NCBI GenBank assembly: GCA_011037195.1
Contig: JAAEAF010003742.1
Span: 45,358-109,357 of the forward strand
Reading direction: 5' to 3'
DNA: 64,000 nt
From: Triatoma infestans
Lineage: Eukaryota; Arthropoda; Insecta; Hemiptera; Reduviidae
Both the position numbers and the translations under genes were made by a program. Of this stretch, positions 33,428 through 46,200 are shown piece after piece; position 1 is the stretch's first letter; the number at the start of each line of letters is the position of its first letter. The notes beneath the pieces were generated by a model that saw only the letters and a program-made list of their open reading frames with translations, made no database searches and was not told the DNA's origin.

Positions 33428-36400
33428 ATGTGTGAGTCCATTCTTCAATGGAACATGCGGGGCTTTATGAATAATATGGAAGGGTTACGTCGAATGGTGG
33501 CGGAATACCGTCCATTTGGGTTGTGCCTCCAGGAAACGAAGATTCGCCCGGGGCAATTCATTCGAATCCCTGGATACGTCGTGTATAGTAAAGAGGTACA
33601 ACCTGCCCCAGGTGGGAGGGCGCATGGTGGAGTGGCCGTATGTGTACGGGATAATATCTCGAGCAAACGGCTACCCCTACAAAGTAATTTACAAGCCGTT
33701 GCCGTGCGCCTAGCCGCACCACTGCAGATCACTGTAGTTAGTATATACCTTCCAGACATATTCTGGCGGAAGAGTGATCTGGAGAATCTGCTCTCGCAGC
33801 TCCCCGCCCCGGTGTTGTTGATGGGAGACTTTAACTGTCACAACACCTGGTGGGGGTCGGCTAGGACTGATACTCGGGGCAGAACTCTTGAGGAGATTAT
33901 AGATAATGCTAACATGATGCTCCTCAACAATGGTGCGGCAACACATTTCAATGCACACTCAGGAGGTTTCAGTTCAATTGATTTGAGTGTGACAACTCCC
34001 ACCGTCGCTGTTCGCTTGGAATGGACCACACTAGACGAACTATATCACAGTGACCACTTTCCGATCTTAGTATCGAGCTCCATCTCCAGGTCAGATTTTG
34101 TGACACCCTGGAGATACGACATCAAAAGAGCAAACTGGCCTGCTTATGCTTCTAGAGTGGTGACACCACCCCTTACAGGAGACGTCACCCTCGACACTAG
34201 TTTATTTACGAAGGCGTTGACAGATGCATCCAGGGGTAATGTACCTAGGGTAGGTGGGAGAGTCATAAGATCTCCCGTCCCCTGGTGGACCCCGGAATGC
34301 AAAGTTGCTAACAGGGAAAAAAAGCAGGCCCTAAATAGATTTAAAAGGTATCCGACGGAGGAAAATTTAATTGATTTTAAAAGATTAAGAGCAAAGGAGA
34401 GGCGTTTAATTAAAAAGTCAAAAAAAGAAACCCTCACCTCCTACGTGTCAAAGATTTCTACATCATCGACATTGAGGGAGGTGTGGAATAAGATAAGAGC
34501 CCTCTCTGGAGGTCGCAGAACCCCGTCGATACCTGTTCTAAAAATTAATGATGTCGTCGTCACCGAGCCAGGAGAGGTGGCTGGGGCCTTGGCTGTACAC
34601 TTTGCTCAAGTTTCCAGCTCACAGGCTTACTCAGCAGAATTTCTCCAGCGAAAAGGTGATGTGGAGCAACAGCCACTCAACTTTGAGACCGCTATCTATG
34701 AAGCTTATAACGAACCGCTGACCATCAATGAGCTAGAAAATGCTTTAAACAAATGCAAAGATTCTGCTCCAGGGGTAGATGGAATCCCATATGATATGAT
34801 CAAAAACTTAAATGCAGCTGGGAAGGAAAGTCTGCTCAGACTATACAATAGCATATGGGAGACTGGCCAATACCCTGATGGTTGGCGTGAAGCAATCATT
34901 GTGCCGATCCCTAAAGAAGGAAAAGACCCAAGTGATCCCTCCAGTTACAGACCCATTTCGTTGACCACCTGCTTGAGTAAGGTCCTCGAATCTATGATCA
35001 ATTATAGATTAGTTTATGTTCTAGAAACGAGAGGGCTTTACAGCCAGTATCAGGCGGGATTTCGCAGATATCGTTCTACGTTGGATCAGGCGAGCCGCCT
35101 TGAGATCTACGTGCAAAATGCATTCATGCGAAGGGAGCACGTGCTGGCCGTGTTCTTTGATCTCGAGTAGGCTTATGATACAACGTGGAGATATGCGATT
35201 CTGCGGAAGTGTCACGAGTGGGGATTGAGAGGGAAACTGCCAAGGTTCCTCCGCAGCTTTTTAGAGTCGCGAAGGTTCCGAGTGCGACTTGGGTCGGTCC
35301 TTTCGGACCCATATATCTTGCAAAATTGTATTCCACAGGGATCGGTGTTAAGCGTAACTTTATTCACGATAGCGGTAAATAGTCTAGCAGAAGTTGTAGG
35401 CAATCCTCTTCAAGTATCTTTATATGTAGACGATCTCGCAATTTATTTATCAGGAACCGATCTAGGCGAGGTCGGAGAAACCCTACAACAAGCAATAGAC
35501 AGAGTGGCTGACGAGGCTTCTAGGAGCGGATTTAGATTCTCTGAAACCAAGACGGTGTGCCTACATTTTTGTCGTTTAAGACAGGAGCATAGTCCTCCCA
35601 CATTGTTTCTAAGTGGCACACCTATTCAGTATAAAGAATGTATCCGTTTCCTTGGCCTCGTATTCGATACTAAATTAACCTGGCAGGATCATATAGATTA
35701 TACCTACACAAAAGCAAGGAAAACCCTCGACGTCTTGAAATTTCTAGGAAGCTATAGATGGGGAACGGAACGGGAAATCTTAAAACGTATATTTATTACA
35801 CTTACCCGTTCCAAACTTGAATATGGAGCCCCAGTTTATAGTTCTGCGCGCAAGTCACGCCTGAAACTACTAGACAAGGTTTACAATGAAGGTATTAGAC
35901 TGTTCACAGGCGCCTTCCGAACTAGTCCTCTACAGAGCCTCTATGTAGAGTCGGGGATGCTGCCTCCTCAACTTAGGAGAGAACGGCTCACCCTGACATA
36001 CATCGCTGGAATATGGGGAGTTTCCATAACTTATTTCCCGTCATATTCGAGTGCCCACATAATGAAGAGTTCTATCAACAGCGCTCGCGGACGCGACCAC
36101 TTGGAGTCAGAGCCAAGGAATTATTGGCAGCGGAGGGAATTGAACTTGGTCCGGTGGTAGGTTGGGGCTTTGCGCCTTCTCCTCCCTGGTCATTACCCTC
36201 TGCAAGCGTCCGCATGGACCTGGCATTCCATAAAAAAGAGGAAACCCCTCCTGTCGTCTATAGACAAAAATTACTAGAAATTCTAAATATTTATTATGAC
36301 TTCCGACCTATCTTTACAGATGGGTCGAAGATAGGCGACGGTGTGGGTAGCGCTGTGTACACGGAAGGAGTTACCCTTAGTTGGACACTTCCGCATTATG

Positions 36401-37107
36401 CAACCGTGTACACGGCGGAAATGTTTGCTATATGCCAGGCCATAGAATTAATCAAGAATAACAACTACAAAAAAGCGCTAATATTGACGGACTCATTAAG
36501 TGCATTAATGGCTCTCCGGGACCGATTCTCGACAGACCCAATGGTCTTAGATATTTACAGCTTACTGCTGCAGTTAAGCACACGTGGTCAAGGGGTAACG
36601 TTCGCCTGGGTGCCGGGCCACATTGGCGTGTCCGGTAATGAAAGGGCGGACGAGGCAGCCAAGCGAGCTGCCTCTACACAAACAGAAGAAATCAGACCCG
36701 TTCGCCCCACTGACCTACAAATATATATGAAAAACATTATTAACAGGAAATGGCAAAGTCAGTGGGACAGGATAAGCGAAAAGCTTAAAGATATTAAACC
36801 ACGTGTGCGAAGTATTACAGTCGAGAATTTCCCGCGGCATGACTCTGTGATTTTGACGAGGCTGAGGATTGGACATACACGTGTGACCCATGGGCACCTC
36901 CTTATTGGCGGAAGAAGGCCGAGGTGCTCTCGATGCCGAGAAAGGCTATCGGTGGCGCACGTGTTGGAAGGGTGTCAGGCTCTGCGTACTCAGAGAGAAA
37001 GGGCAGGCCTGCCACATGACAAGCGCGCTATTCTACAAGAGGGTTCTCCTTATATAAAGAGGCTATTTGATTTTTTAAAAGATATTAATTTGTATAGAAA
37101 TATCTAA
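33428..37107 (+). pseudogene. ORF2 (endonuclease, RT, RNase H) of the I-like element
   Basis: EN: LQWNMRGFMNN, CLQETK, VLLMGDFNCHNTWW and SDHFPILVS (residues ~5-220). RT: SAPGVDGIPYDMIK, SYRPISLTTCLSKVLE, YQAGFRRYRSTLDQA, FFDLE then an in-frame TAG at 35168-35170, PQGSVLSVTLF and the catalytic LYVDDLAIYL. The frame moves by one near 36010-36060, after which the RNase H follows (FTDGSKIGDGVGSAVY, AEMFAICQAIE, LTDSLSALMAL, WVPGHIGVSGNERADE) and a C-terminal CSRCRERLSVAHVLEGC. EN-RT-RH order with ORF1 knuckles places it in the I-like group. Two lesions only, so it is young but inactive. Confidence 0.88.
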
Positions 37108-38089
37108 ATTAGTAGCTAGGTTAGGTTAGGTTAATTAAACTTGGGTGAAGGAATATCGAGTACTTCACCCAATTAGGTTAGTTCTTTTTATGTTAGGGGA
37201 AAGGAATATCGAGTACTTTCCCCTCGTATGAATGTATATATTAGTGTGAATGTATTTATTAGTGCGATTGTATTTATTAGCGAGAATGTATTTACTGGAG
37301 TGAATGTATTTATTAGCGAGAATGTATTTATTAGCGATTTATTAGTGTATTTATTGGTATTATTAGCGAGAATGTATTTATTAGCGTGAATGTGTGTATT
37401 TATTGGCGAGAATGTATGAATGTATTTATTGGCGAAACTGTTAGGGCAAATGTTTAGCTTAGGCTTTTTATTTCGGGGTTGAAAGAAATTTTATAAAAGT
37501 ATTTCAACCCTATTAGGTTTAGATTAACATTAGGATTAGTTCACTTAAGGGTGTGCAGGAATATTTGTTAAAAGTACTGCACACCCAAAATAGAATAGTT
37601 TACAGTGAGCAAATAGCCTCTTTAGGATAGGTTATGTAGATATTTCAGGATAGTTTCTTGCTTATATTACATAAAAATTTATCTGCATGCAAAAGTTCCA
37701 CATTTAAATGATGCAAATAGATCCAGAATTTTCATATTAAATTTTATATGTATAATTGTTAATATATAATATTTATATTTAAATAAGATAGTTAAAAAAG
37801 ATTTAATTAAAAAAGGGATGGCACAACAAGAGATGATCCACACTCCCCCTCGTCGACATGATCGATGAAATAAGAGGGGATGTGTGGTACCCTATTCAAT
37901 AACCTTGGGCTCCTCATGCCTTGCTAGACAAGGCACTGATCTGGACGCCACAAAGGTTGAATATGTGCCATCCAAGCTCGTGCGGACCGAGTGGAGAACG
38001 AATCAAACTGAGGGGCGCTAATAACCTTGGAAGTTGATGCGCCCAAAAAAAAAAAAAAATAAAAAAAAAAAAATAAAAAAAAATAAAAA
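37108..38089 (+). other. 3' UTR of the I-like element with minisatellite
   Basis: Holds three TTAGG-like units at ~37122-37136, paired GGTGAAGGAATATCGAGTAC blocks, a GAATGTATTTATTAGCG minisatellite (37225-37435), a TGTGCAGGAATATTTGTTAA inverted block and a GC-rich block before the A-tail. Fragments of this UTR recur at 27126-27790 and, less clearly, at 48640-48910. Confidence 0.75.
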
Positions 38090-38102
38090 AATAGTACAAT
38101 CC

Positions 38103-39349
38103 ACAAATTTTATTCAGCAATACAATATTTATCATAGTGTCGATCTGCTATAAACTACTTTCACAAATAACAATACAATGTATGTAAAAACAGTAAATAA
38201 AAAGGTAATAAAAAAATGTTGCTCCAAATGGCCATAAATTATATATTCACCAGCCTGACATTTTTCGGAGGTCTAAATCTGCCTCGCTCCAATGTGAAAG
38301 GCGCTATCATTTCATGGTAGTAATTAAATTCAACAGCTCTCCCATATAGGAAAAAACCTATAAAAAAAAAATAAATAAATAAATAAATAAGTATAAAAAA
38401 AAACAAAAAATCTGGTGTGAAACACTCACACGGCTTTCTGATCCCCTGTTATTGCAATTTTTTTGAAAATGGCTGAAAGTTACCAACCTACCAACCCAGG
38501 CGGCAGGTACAGAAGTAATTACATTATAGCCCACAAGAGCGTGCGCTAATAAACATTGAGCCGACCCAATATTACAATTTTAAAAATACCGAATATTATC
38601 TGAAATAATTTTTTTTTTTTAATATTACAAATAAATATGATTGGTTTATATTTGTCCAGTTAACAGTCCAGGTTTATATTATAGTATTTACTAGAAATTA
38701 CAAAAAAAAAAACCTTTTTTGTAACAGTTCCGATAATCTGGTTTTCTTCAAATTTGGAATTCTGGCAATGCTTTTAATTTATATTAATATTATATAAGAT
38801 GTAGAACCATATATTGTACTGAAGTGACACTTTAGAGAAAAGCTTTGCGCTATTATTCCCCCGGACTCTCCCCCAAATAAAACAATTTTCCAAAAGAAGT
38901 TAAACTAAAAGTGAAAGGCATTTGTGTGTGTGTGTGTGTGTGTGTGTTTGTGTATGTAGGTAGTATATAGGTTAACAAAAAAATCATTGAAGCTGTTTAC
39001 GAAAAAATTGAAAAATTATTCAATAAAGTCACACGCCCGATTGTGAAAGAAAACTTGGTGTAGTAGGTCAGTTAGGGATTTTCTGGGCCAGTCACGTTAT
39101 CGCTTTGGAACCCATCAAAAGTTGCTAGTAAAACTATTTCCAGAATTAACTTACCGCCACGGTTTACTTAATACAGCTTCATGGGATTCATATCCCCATA
39201 TATCCCCTTCCCTACCTATCCAGATAACTTTCCTTTTATATAAACTTTAGGTTTACGATGATTCCATCGCACCAGAAAAACTGTGGTGAGTGCATTTGTT
39301 CAGAAAAAGTAATATTATGTAACTCCAATGAGGCTTATTCTTATGTTAA
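38103..39349. repeat. AT-rich intergenic DNA with R285 fragments
   Basis: The hairpin of the R285 family occurs at 38414-38431, and monomer-like sequence with a (TG)n run (38928-38952) occupies 38700-39060. No coding sequence. The first ~150 bp is the pre-insertion continuation of the OR-like remnant. Confidence 0.45.
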
Positions 39350-40017
39350 TGGGAAAAAATAAATGTAAAGGATAATTGGGGCATTGCGATGCTTTCATAA
39401 TCTTCTTTGCCTGTCCGCAGCTTATATGATGCAAGGCAGTATTCCTGTCTTGTCGCGTGTTGCGGTATAGCCAACCTTCTTTAGAGCTTCTCTACATTCA
39501 TCTCAAACCATTTCTCTGCCCTTTGTTTGTTCCTTTTCCCAATCACTTCCGTGGCAGAGTTTTCAACAACTTTCTCGATTTGACTCCGCTTTTGTTTATT
39601 TTCCTCTACATCACATTCATTCATGCTTTTCCTTAACTTTTTATCTATACTTTTTAAAATTTTTTAACGCTGTCTGGGTCGTTGAATTTATTCACATCCC
39701 ATTGCCATCTACTATGGTGCTTACCATATTATACACTCAGTAGACGTCTCTAAATTTAATTTTGGATGCCTGCCTTTATGTGTATAAGAACATGATATGA
39801 TCTATTTGTGTTAAAGTATCGTTGGACATTGTCCACGACCCCTTGTGGATGTTTTTATATGAAAAACAAGTACTTTTTATTGTTATGTTATTATCTTCAG
39901 CAAACTGTCATAACTCATAAGTGTTACCATTCTCATTGGAATTCATGTGAAAAGAAAATTTGCCGGCAACATTTTGTAAAGTTATCCTTTTCACTTGTGC
40001 ATTCAGGGCTACCTAGA
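39350..40017 (-). pseudogene. RTE-like endonuclease fragment
   Basis: The minus frame reads GKFSFHMNSNENGNTYEL, FAEDNNITIKSTCFSYKNIH and TLTQIDHIMF, the C-terminal half of an APE-type endonuclease (SNxNG, QIDH motifs), then a SRWQWDVNKFNDPDSVK linker. Stops occur in the linker. Same type as the EN of element N1. Confidence 0.68.
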
Positions 40018-40059
40018 TAATTTTGGCATCATACTTCGGCACAACATGTTAAGTTTTCT

Positions 40060-40560
40060 CCAACAGCACAATTATATAATAAATTGGAATAGAACTAGAG
40101 AGGAAAACTTAGCTCTGCAATTTCCTAAAAAGCCCCCTTAAATGACATTACTCAGAAAATTGTTTCAAATAGAAGTTGTGGATTTTTGTATGTATAGTTC
40201 ACATTCTTAGCTTAAAGAAAATTGTTGAAGCCGTTTACAGAAAAATAGCAGAAAACTGAAAAAACTATTCAATAAAGTGGTACTTTCAGTTGATGGAGTT
40301 TGCACAAATCTACTTGTCTGATGGGGTGGTAGTACATAAACAGAATACCAAGTTGGAGCTTTATGTGGCTTTTCGTTTTTGAGGTAATCTGTTAACACCC
40401 TCACACACACACACACACACACACACAATACAGACCTGTTTCTAAAAACCACTTTTTTGGACTCAGAGTACCTTAAAACATGTACTCGTATTTCCGGTGA
40501 AAACTCCATTTCGAAAATCTGGCACTTCCTGCTAAGAGCTAGTAAAAAAAAAATCAATAA
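40060..40560 (-). repeat. R285 repeat with (CA)n head
   Basis: Inverted-orientation monomer ending in (CA)n at 40403-40428 and TTTCTAAAAACCACTTTTTT, the conserved head. Confidence 0.65.
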
Positions 40561-40989
40561 ACATTCATCAATGTTTTGTGCTGGGTAATTTAATTGTTAT
40601 TGACTTCTGTACGTTGGTTATGACCTGCAAAGTTTTTTTAAGTCTGGTACAGCAACCCGTTATGAAGATGAATTTTTAGAATCAGCTCTGTATTTCCTAA
40701 GACTTTCTAAGAACTTAGGAGTATTATTGAAGAGGAACTTGATTAAGTTTCATCTGCATTTCTTGAGAACTCAGCTCTGTTTCCTGTCTACTCTCTGTCG
40801 ATTTTGCTATAGCCCTTATATAATTCATGGGCATTTATAAATAAACATTTGATAAGATAGTATTGCAACTTAAATAATATTTGCCCTAACATAAACATAC
40901 AGACGTCGGGACGTTGGGCAGGTAGAGAAGCGAGCATTATATTATGACCAGTAGAGCGCGCTAAAAACAGTACCAACATCATATAAAAT

Positions 40990-42320
40990 TTGAAACTAAC
41001 GCCATAACCAAAATATTTTTTTTGTTGGAAAATGTTTCAAATAAAAATGATACCTTTCTGAGGTTATGATTTGTGAGGTTAGCACACCAAGTTTAAAGGA
41101 AATCGTTATCGTCATTTTGGGAAAATTCCAATAAACTCAAAACCTTCTAATTCTTGGTAACTGAATTTCTTTAAATTTGGAATTTATCAACGCTTTCAAT
41201 ATGTACTAATATTATATAGGTATTAAAACCATATACTATACTGCAATGGTACTTTAGAGGAAAGTATAACGCTACTCTTCCTCCAGAAAACCCAATTAAA
41301 CAATTTTACCAGGAACATTTTATAAATAATACTGATAGGAATTTATATGTGTAGATAGTATAAAAAAAGTGCAAAGAATATCGTTGTAGCCATTTTTGAG
41401 AAAATTACAAAAACTGGGGGAAAAAAAAGCCATCGTGTAAAGACGCACTTTCGGTTGATGGATTTTGCCCGAAATCTTCATGTCTGATGCGGAAGTTGAA
41501 ACAGAACGGAATATCAAGTTTGAACTTCCTGGGACCAACTTTTTTCTTTTTGGGATATTATGTTAAAACACACACACACACACAGTCTATTGGCTAAAAA
41601 CATTTTTTTCTCATTCAGGGAGCACTAATTTCACTGGAAATACAAGTGTTGAGGCTCCCTAATCCCAAAAAGTGGTTTTTAAAAAAATGGTGTGTGTATG
41701 TACGTGCGTGCGTGCAAGCGTGTGTGTGTGTGTGTGTGTGTGTGTGGTGTGGATGTGTGCGAAAAGAATACCTCAACAATGAAAAGTTGCAGGAAGATCA
41801 AACTTGGTATTCTGTTTAGTTTCAACCACCGCATCAGACACAAAAATTTTAGCCAAAATCCATCCACCGAAAATGCGACTTTACTCAATGGTTTTTTTCA
41901 AAAACGCAACTTGACCGAATGTTGTCCCCCCCCCAATTTTTCGCGATTTCCTCGAAAATGGTTCCAACGATTTACTTTGACTTTTGTATATTATCTAAAC
42001 ATATTTAATACCTACCATATTTATTTGGAACATTTTCTCTGCAAAGTTGATTTTGTTGGGTGATTCTGCGGGAACAGTGATTTCTAAGCTACACTTGAAA
42101 AATACCACTTCAATACAATTCAATCCCCTATATAATATAGCATTACTAGAATTCCAACTTTATTAGAATAGATGCGATTCTATAGAATAGATTTTTGAGT
42201 TTTTGGGAATTTTCAAGGAAAACGATGTATAACGTGTTCTTTTAAATTTGGAATTTGGAATCTAACTGCCAGATTATAAAAACCTATCATTTTTATTAGA
42301 AATGTTTTTCCGAAAGAAAT
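40990..42320. repeat. ~1.3-kb imperfect palindrome of two R285 units
   Basis: The left arm (40990-41635) and right arm (41650-42320) are inverted copies meeting head to head: (CA)n at 41564-41582 and (TG)n at 41686-41745 flank the centre, each followed inward by the conserved head sequence. The arms have diverged, with several small indels. Confidence 0.65.
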
Positions 42321-42662
42321 TATTTCAAAGGTGTTTTGTGGGGCTTGTCAGTTAGGTTTAAATTTGCATTGCCGCAGCAAGATTTGTTGGTAGTGACAGA
42401 GGGCGCGCATATGTCCACTCCAGTATAATCCCTATAACCCTTTTAATGGCCAGTTCTACTACTAACATTTGTACAATTTTGACGACAATTTATTAAAGAA
42501 ATTGTATTAGTTACAGAAAGAGGAACTCGCCTGAGTGTTTCGAAACAGATTTATTTTATTTATATTTCAATTGTTCCGGGCCCAATTGTTACTATTAAAT
42601 TTGTAAATGGCATGACTGAGCGTTGATAAAATGTCTAATTAATTTTCTTATGATAAAATGAG

Positions 42663-43275
42663 TTAACAATTCACAAAATAATTACAAGCAAAGAACAGTG
42701 AGAACGCCAAAGAAACGACGATAAATCGTGGGTGATCGAGTTCACATCCTTGTTCAAGACGTAGATTAAATAATGTAGTCTTGTTATCAAAGGTTCCATT
42801 TAATGCGGAATTGTCATCAACCAAGCCAAAATAATCATTATTAAAGTCTTCTTCATTAACCTCACGTTTAGGACGTCTAGGATAAGGAAACATAGGTATA
42901 CTTGGTTTTGTAACTGCTACTGAAGTTTGTATTTCATAATATTCTTTATATATTTGATATCTCACACGTTCTACGTCTGTCCTCCAGGTTAGCCAATCAG
43001 CCCTTGGGCAACTAGAATTCCCGCTGTCTATATAACTGACATAGTTAGCAGTGTCTGGTATATTCACGTAACAGGGCACGCCTAGTCCAGGCTGTTCAAC
43101 ATAGTCTGGCCAATGGCCAATATAGCCCAACATTGGCGCTATGGAGAATACATTTCTTGTTGCCAACAACAAATTCGCGTCACCAGTTCCGGATGCACAT
43201 TTTACACCAGTATCTCGCCAATAGGTATCGAACAACCAAAGTACATCAGGACATCTTCCTTGTATACATATTGAT
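42663..43275 (-). CDS. Copy B exon 4 (ectodomain, C-terminus, stop)
   Basis: Open for 203 codons from a TTTTTGTTTTCAG acceptor to TAA at 42665-42663. Its first base completes the phase-2 codon left by exon 3, which links it to the gene. It begins [15 protein letters not shown], has cysteines at exon residues 3, 8, 26, 68, 89 and 177, sequons NSS, NGT and NKT, a furin-like RRPKR, and ends in a ~20-residue hydrophobic segment with no cytoplasmic tail. The clean reading frame amid decayed transposons suggests purifying selection. I do not recognise the domain. Confidence 0.72.
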
Positions 43276-46200
43276 CTGAAAACAAAAACGCGATTAACTC
43301 AGTAAATTAACAAATTAATCTTAATAATCTGGGATTTTATCCTTCGTAGCATGCATATTTTTGATGTTCCTGATCGGTTTCGATATTCATCGAAGTTAGA
43401 GTAAGTTTATCAAGATTATCTAGAGAGTTGCCTTCAATTTCATGTTCCTGATAAACTTATCTGACGATGAATGAAAATTCGAAACCGTCCATAACATCAA
43501 AAATATGCATGCTACAACGGATAAAATCCCAGATGATGTTATCCATCATTCCGGACCCATCCACATATTCAACTTTCAATATACTTAATAAGTTGCGACG
43601 TGTATCTCTGGAATGGACAATACACAACTATCAATTAAACCCATTGCTAAAACAACTACGGGCTACTGACAATTATTACAGTGCCATACTGAGAGAAATA
43701 AATGTAAGTAATCTAAGTAGATATAAGTTAGCAGATATAATAGGAGATAACTGTAACAAAATTAGATCAACAAATAATTACTGTAAATTCATAAACTAAC
43801 AAAGGAAACAATAAAAGACAAATTAGAAATGGTTAATATTAGGAGCAGTACAAATAGAAATCATAAACGGGTTATGAACAATCCTAAAGAGTATAACGGG
43901 CAATTTAGACACCAATATACAACGGCGAAAAATAAAATAAAATATTTAATGAAATAAAAAATAAGTAAGACGACTTGCAAATGCAATTAAAGCGTCAGTA
44001 CACGGTCAGCAGTAATTAATAAATAAATTCAATGAAGCTATTAGTATTATAAGGGCCTATTAAGTCTTTTAAGGCAAGCAGGACTCGAGAGGGTGCTCTG
44101 ATGGCAGGTGCTTTGATTGACCACCTGGGAGCCCCCCCCAATTCCACAGTTCGGGTAGGGCAGGATAGGGGGAGGGTCTCCAACTAGGGGGGTGCCACAA
44201 TAGATCCTCGGGGTGTCGCGGTGGCGTAGGCTGAATAGCCAAGTTTGTACTTCATTGTTTGTATAGTACATCCAATATTTTTAATAATTTATTTATGAAT
44301 TATTTAATTTGTGTATATTATTTTTTGTTATGTTGGGATAATTAAATAATGTGATATATTTGATTTTTATGTTGATCTGTATTTTCATTTTTTTTTTTTT
44401 CCCTCCCGGTAGAATCTATCTATCTATCTATCTATTAGTAGTATAGAGCAAAATAATAATAAAATAAAAGGTAAAGTAATAATAATGAATCAGGAACTAA
44501 CTGAGTTCCAAGAAGTTAATCATATAGTAAGTGTATTAGAACAGATAAGAATATTGTATACCATCCTACATGACACAATAAGCTTAAATTGTAAAATCAG
44601 TAAGAATAACGAAATAATTTATATACTCGAAGTACCACTGGTACAATTAGGAAAAACTTAATTTGTACACTTGTACCGTATACCGTCTAAGTTAAGTGAA
44701 GAATATGTAACCATTAACCAAATGTTAAGTATTTGTTAGTATCAAATAGTTCAGAAGTGCAAGGGTTACAGCAAATAGGTCCAAGAATTTTAGTACGAGA
44801 CTATATATCCAACATCAATTATATATCACACCAAAAATTAGGTTGTGAAAAAACATTTTAACAAAAGAGACCACTTCATTATGCGAATACACAAAATTGA
44901 ACATAAAAACCTACCAAGTATAATGGCTTGAAGAAGCTAATAAATATTTAGCGGTATTCCCGAAGGACGAAACCCTCCGCATACAAGGAAAGGAAGCTAC
45001 GAAGTTAAAACCTACAAAGGGATTTATTTAATCAAAATTCGGGACAGCCAAGCACTTTACCAAGTTAAAGAACTCGCTCATGAAGCCGGATGTATTGGAC
45101 AACCAAAGCTACTCAAGGAAATGGAACCAGACCCAGCGATAAGAGTTCAGCGTTCACCATCAACCTGAAAGCCTTGAACCGGCAAAATTACAATACAGCC
45201 CATCAACAGGGAAACGGAGGTGTCTTTCATAACACATAAAATAAACCCTGGACCCTCCTACTTATTGGTGTCATACAGAGTTGGGCACTAATTAATTACG
45301 TAAGTATTTAATTACACCTTCAATTACATGACTAAAATTGGAACATGCTTTCAATAGGAAAACAGTTGAATTTAAAATATAAAAATAACTGGTTCCAAAA
45401 AACAATTACATTGAAGTAATTGTAATATCCAATTACAATTACTGTAATCGCTTTAAGTAATTGCAATTACTTCTTTCAATTAGTGTAATTGTAATTGAGG
45501 CTCTTAATTACAATTACTGCATGTCGCTATGTAATTGTAATTGCGATTACAATTATCTGTAATTCAATTACAATTACATGTACTTGTAATTGCTATTACA
45601 ATTATCTGTAATTCAATTACAATTACATGTACTTGTAATTGCAGTAATAAAATTACAAATACAAATACAAAAAAAATGAGTAATTGAACAACAGTAAACT
45701 CTGCCTCATTTCCACTCAATAATCTCTTGAAAGAAGTATTTAACAATAAATATTGCTCAGTAGAAATTACATTGTTAATGTAAGTAAATTTATTTCTTGT
45801 GAGTCAGCATTTAATAAATAAAAAATATTTCCTAACATATGTCTTTTTTCCTTTCTTTTTTTACCGTTGACTAATATCTAATTACTTTTTTTAGTGCCAT
45901 TTCGGCGTTAATAACTGTAATTACTAACAACAAGTACTTGGAATTGCATTAAAATTACTTGGAATTGCAGTACAATTACAACTACATGTAATTGTATTGG
46001 TAATTGAATTACTTTGGCTCAAGCAGTAATTGTAATTGTGCACCACAATTACAATTAAAATGATTCAGAAAGTAATTGCAATTACCAATTACAATTATAT
46101 GTAATTGCAATTATTTTTTGGCAATTTCAAATTACAGTGATTGGTAAGTAATCGTAATTGCAATTGAAATTACTTTTTGCCCAATTCTGGCGTCATAGCC

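Larger units (their letters stand above)
31001..38102 (+). mobile_element. Full-length I-like non-LTR retrotransposon (7.08 kb)
   Basis: A 13-bp target duplication AATAGTACAATCC at 31001-31013 and 38090-38102 bounds an element starting CCCGTAGGGGGAAG and ending in an A-rich tail (38045-38089). It holds a 5' UTR (31014-31676), ORF1 with CCHC knuckles, ORF2 with EN-RT-RNase H-knuckle, and a 3' UTR with a minisatellite. Visible lesions are one frameshift in ORF1, one stop and one frameshift in ORF2. Confidence 0.9.

Noticed and set aside
37122..37136. TTAGG-like telomeric repeat
   Set aside because: Only about three units, inside the 3' UTR of a retroelement; no evidence of a telomere or telomere-targeted insertion.
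44047..44271. 74-codon minus frame in GC-rich block
   Set aside because: No recognisable motif; low-complexity C-run inside; more likely retroelement UTR.
45564..45746. Hydrophobic 60-codon minus frame ending in a [17 protein letters not shown] repeat
   Set aside because: A translation of the CAATTAC palindromic array of the hAT MITE, not a protein.
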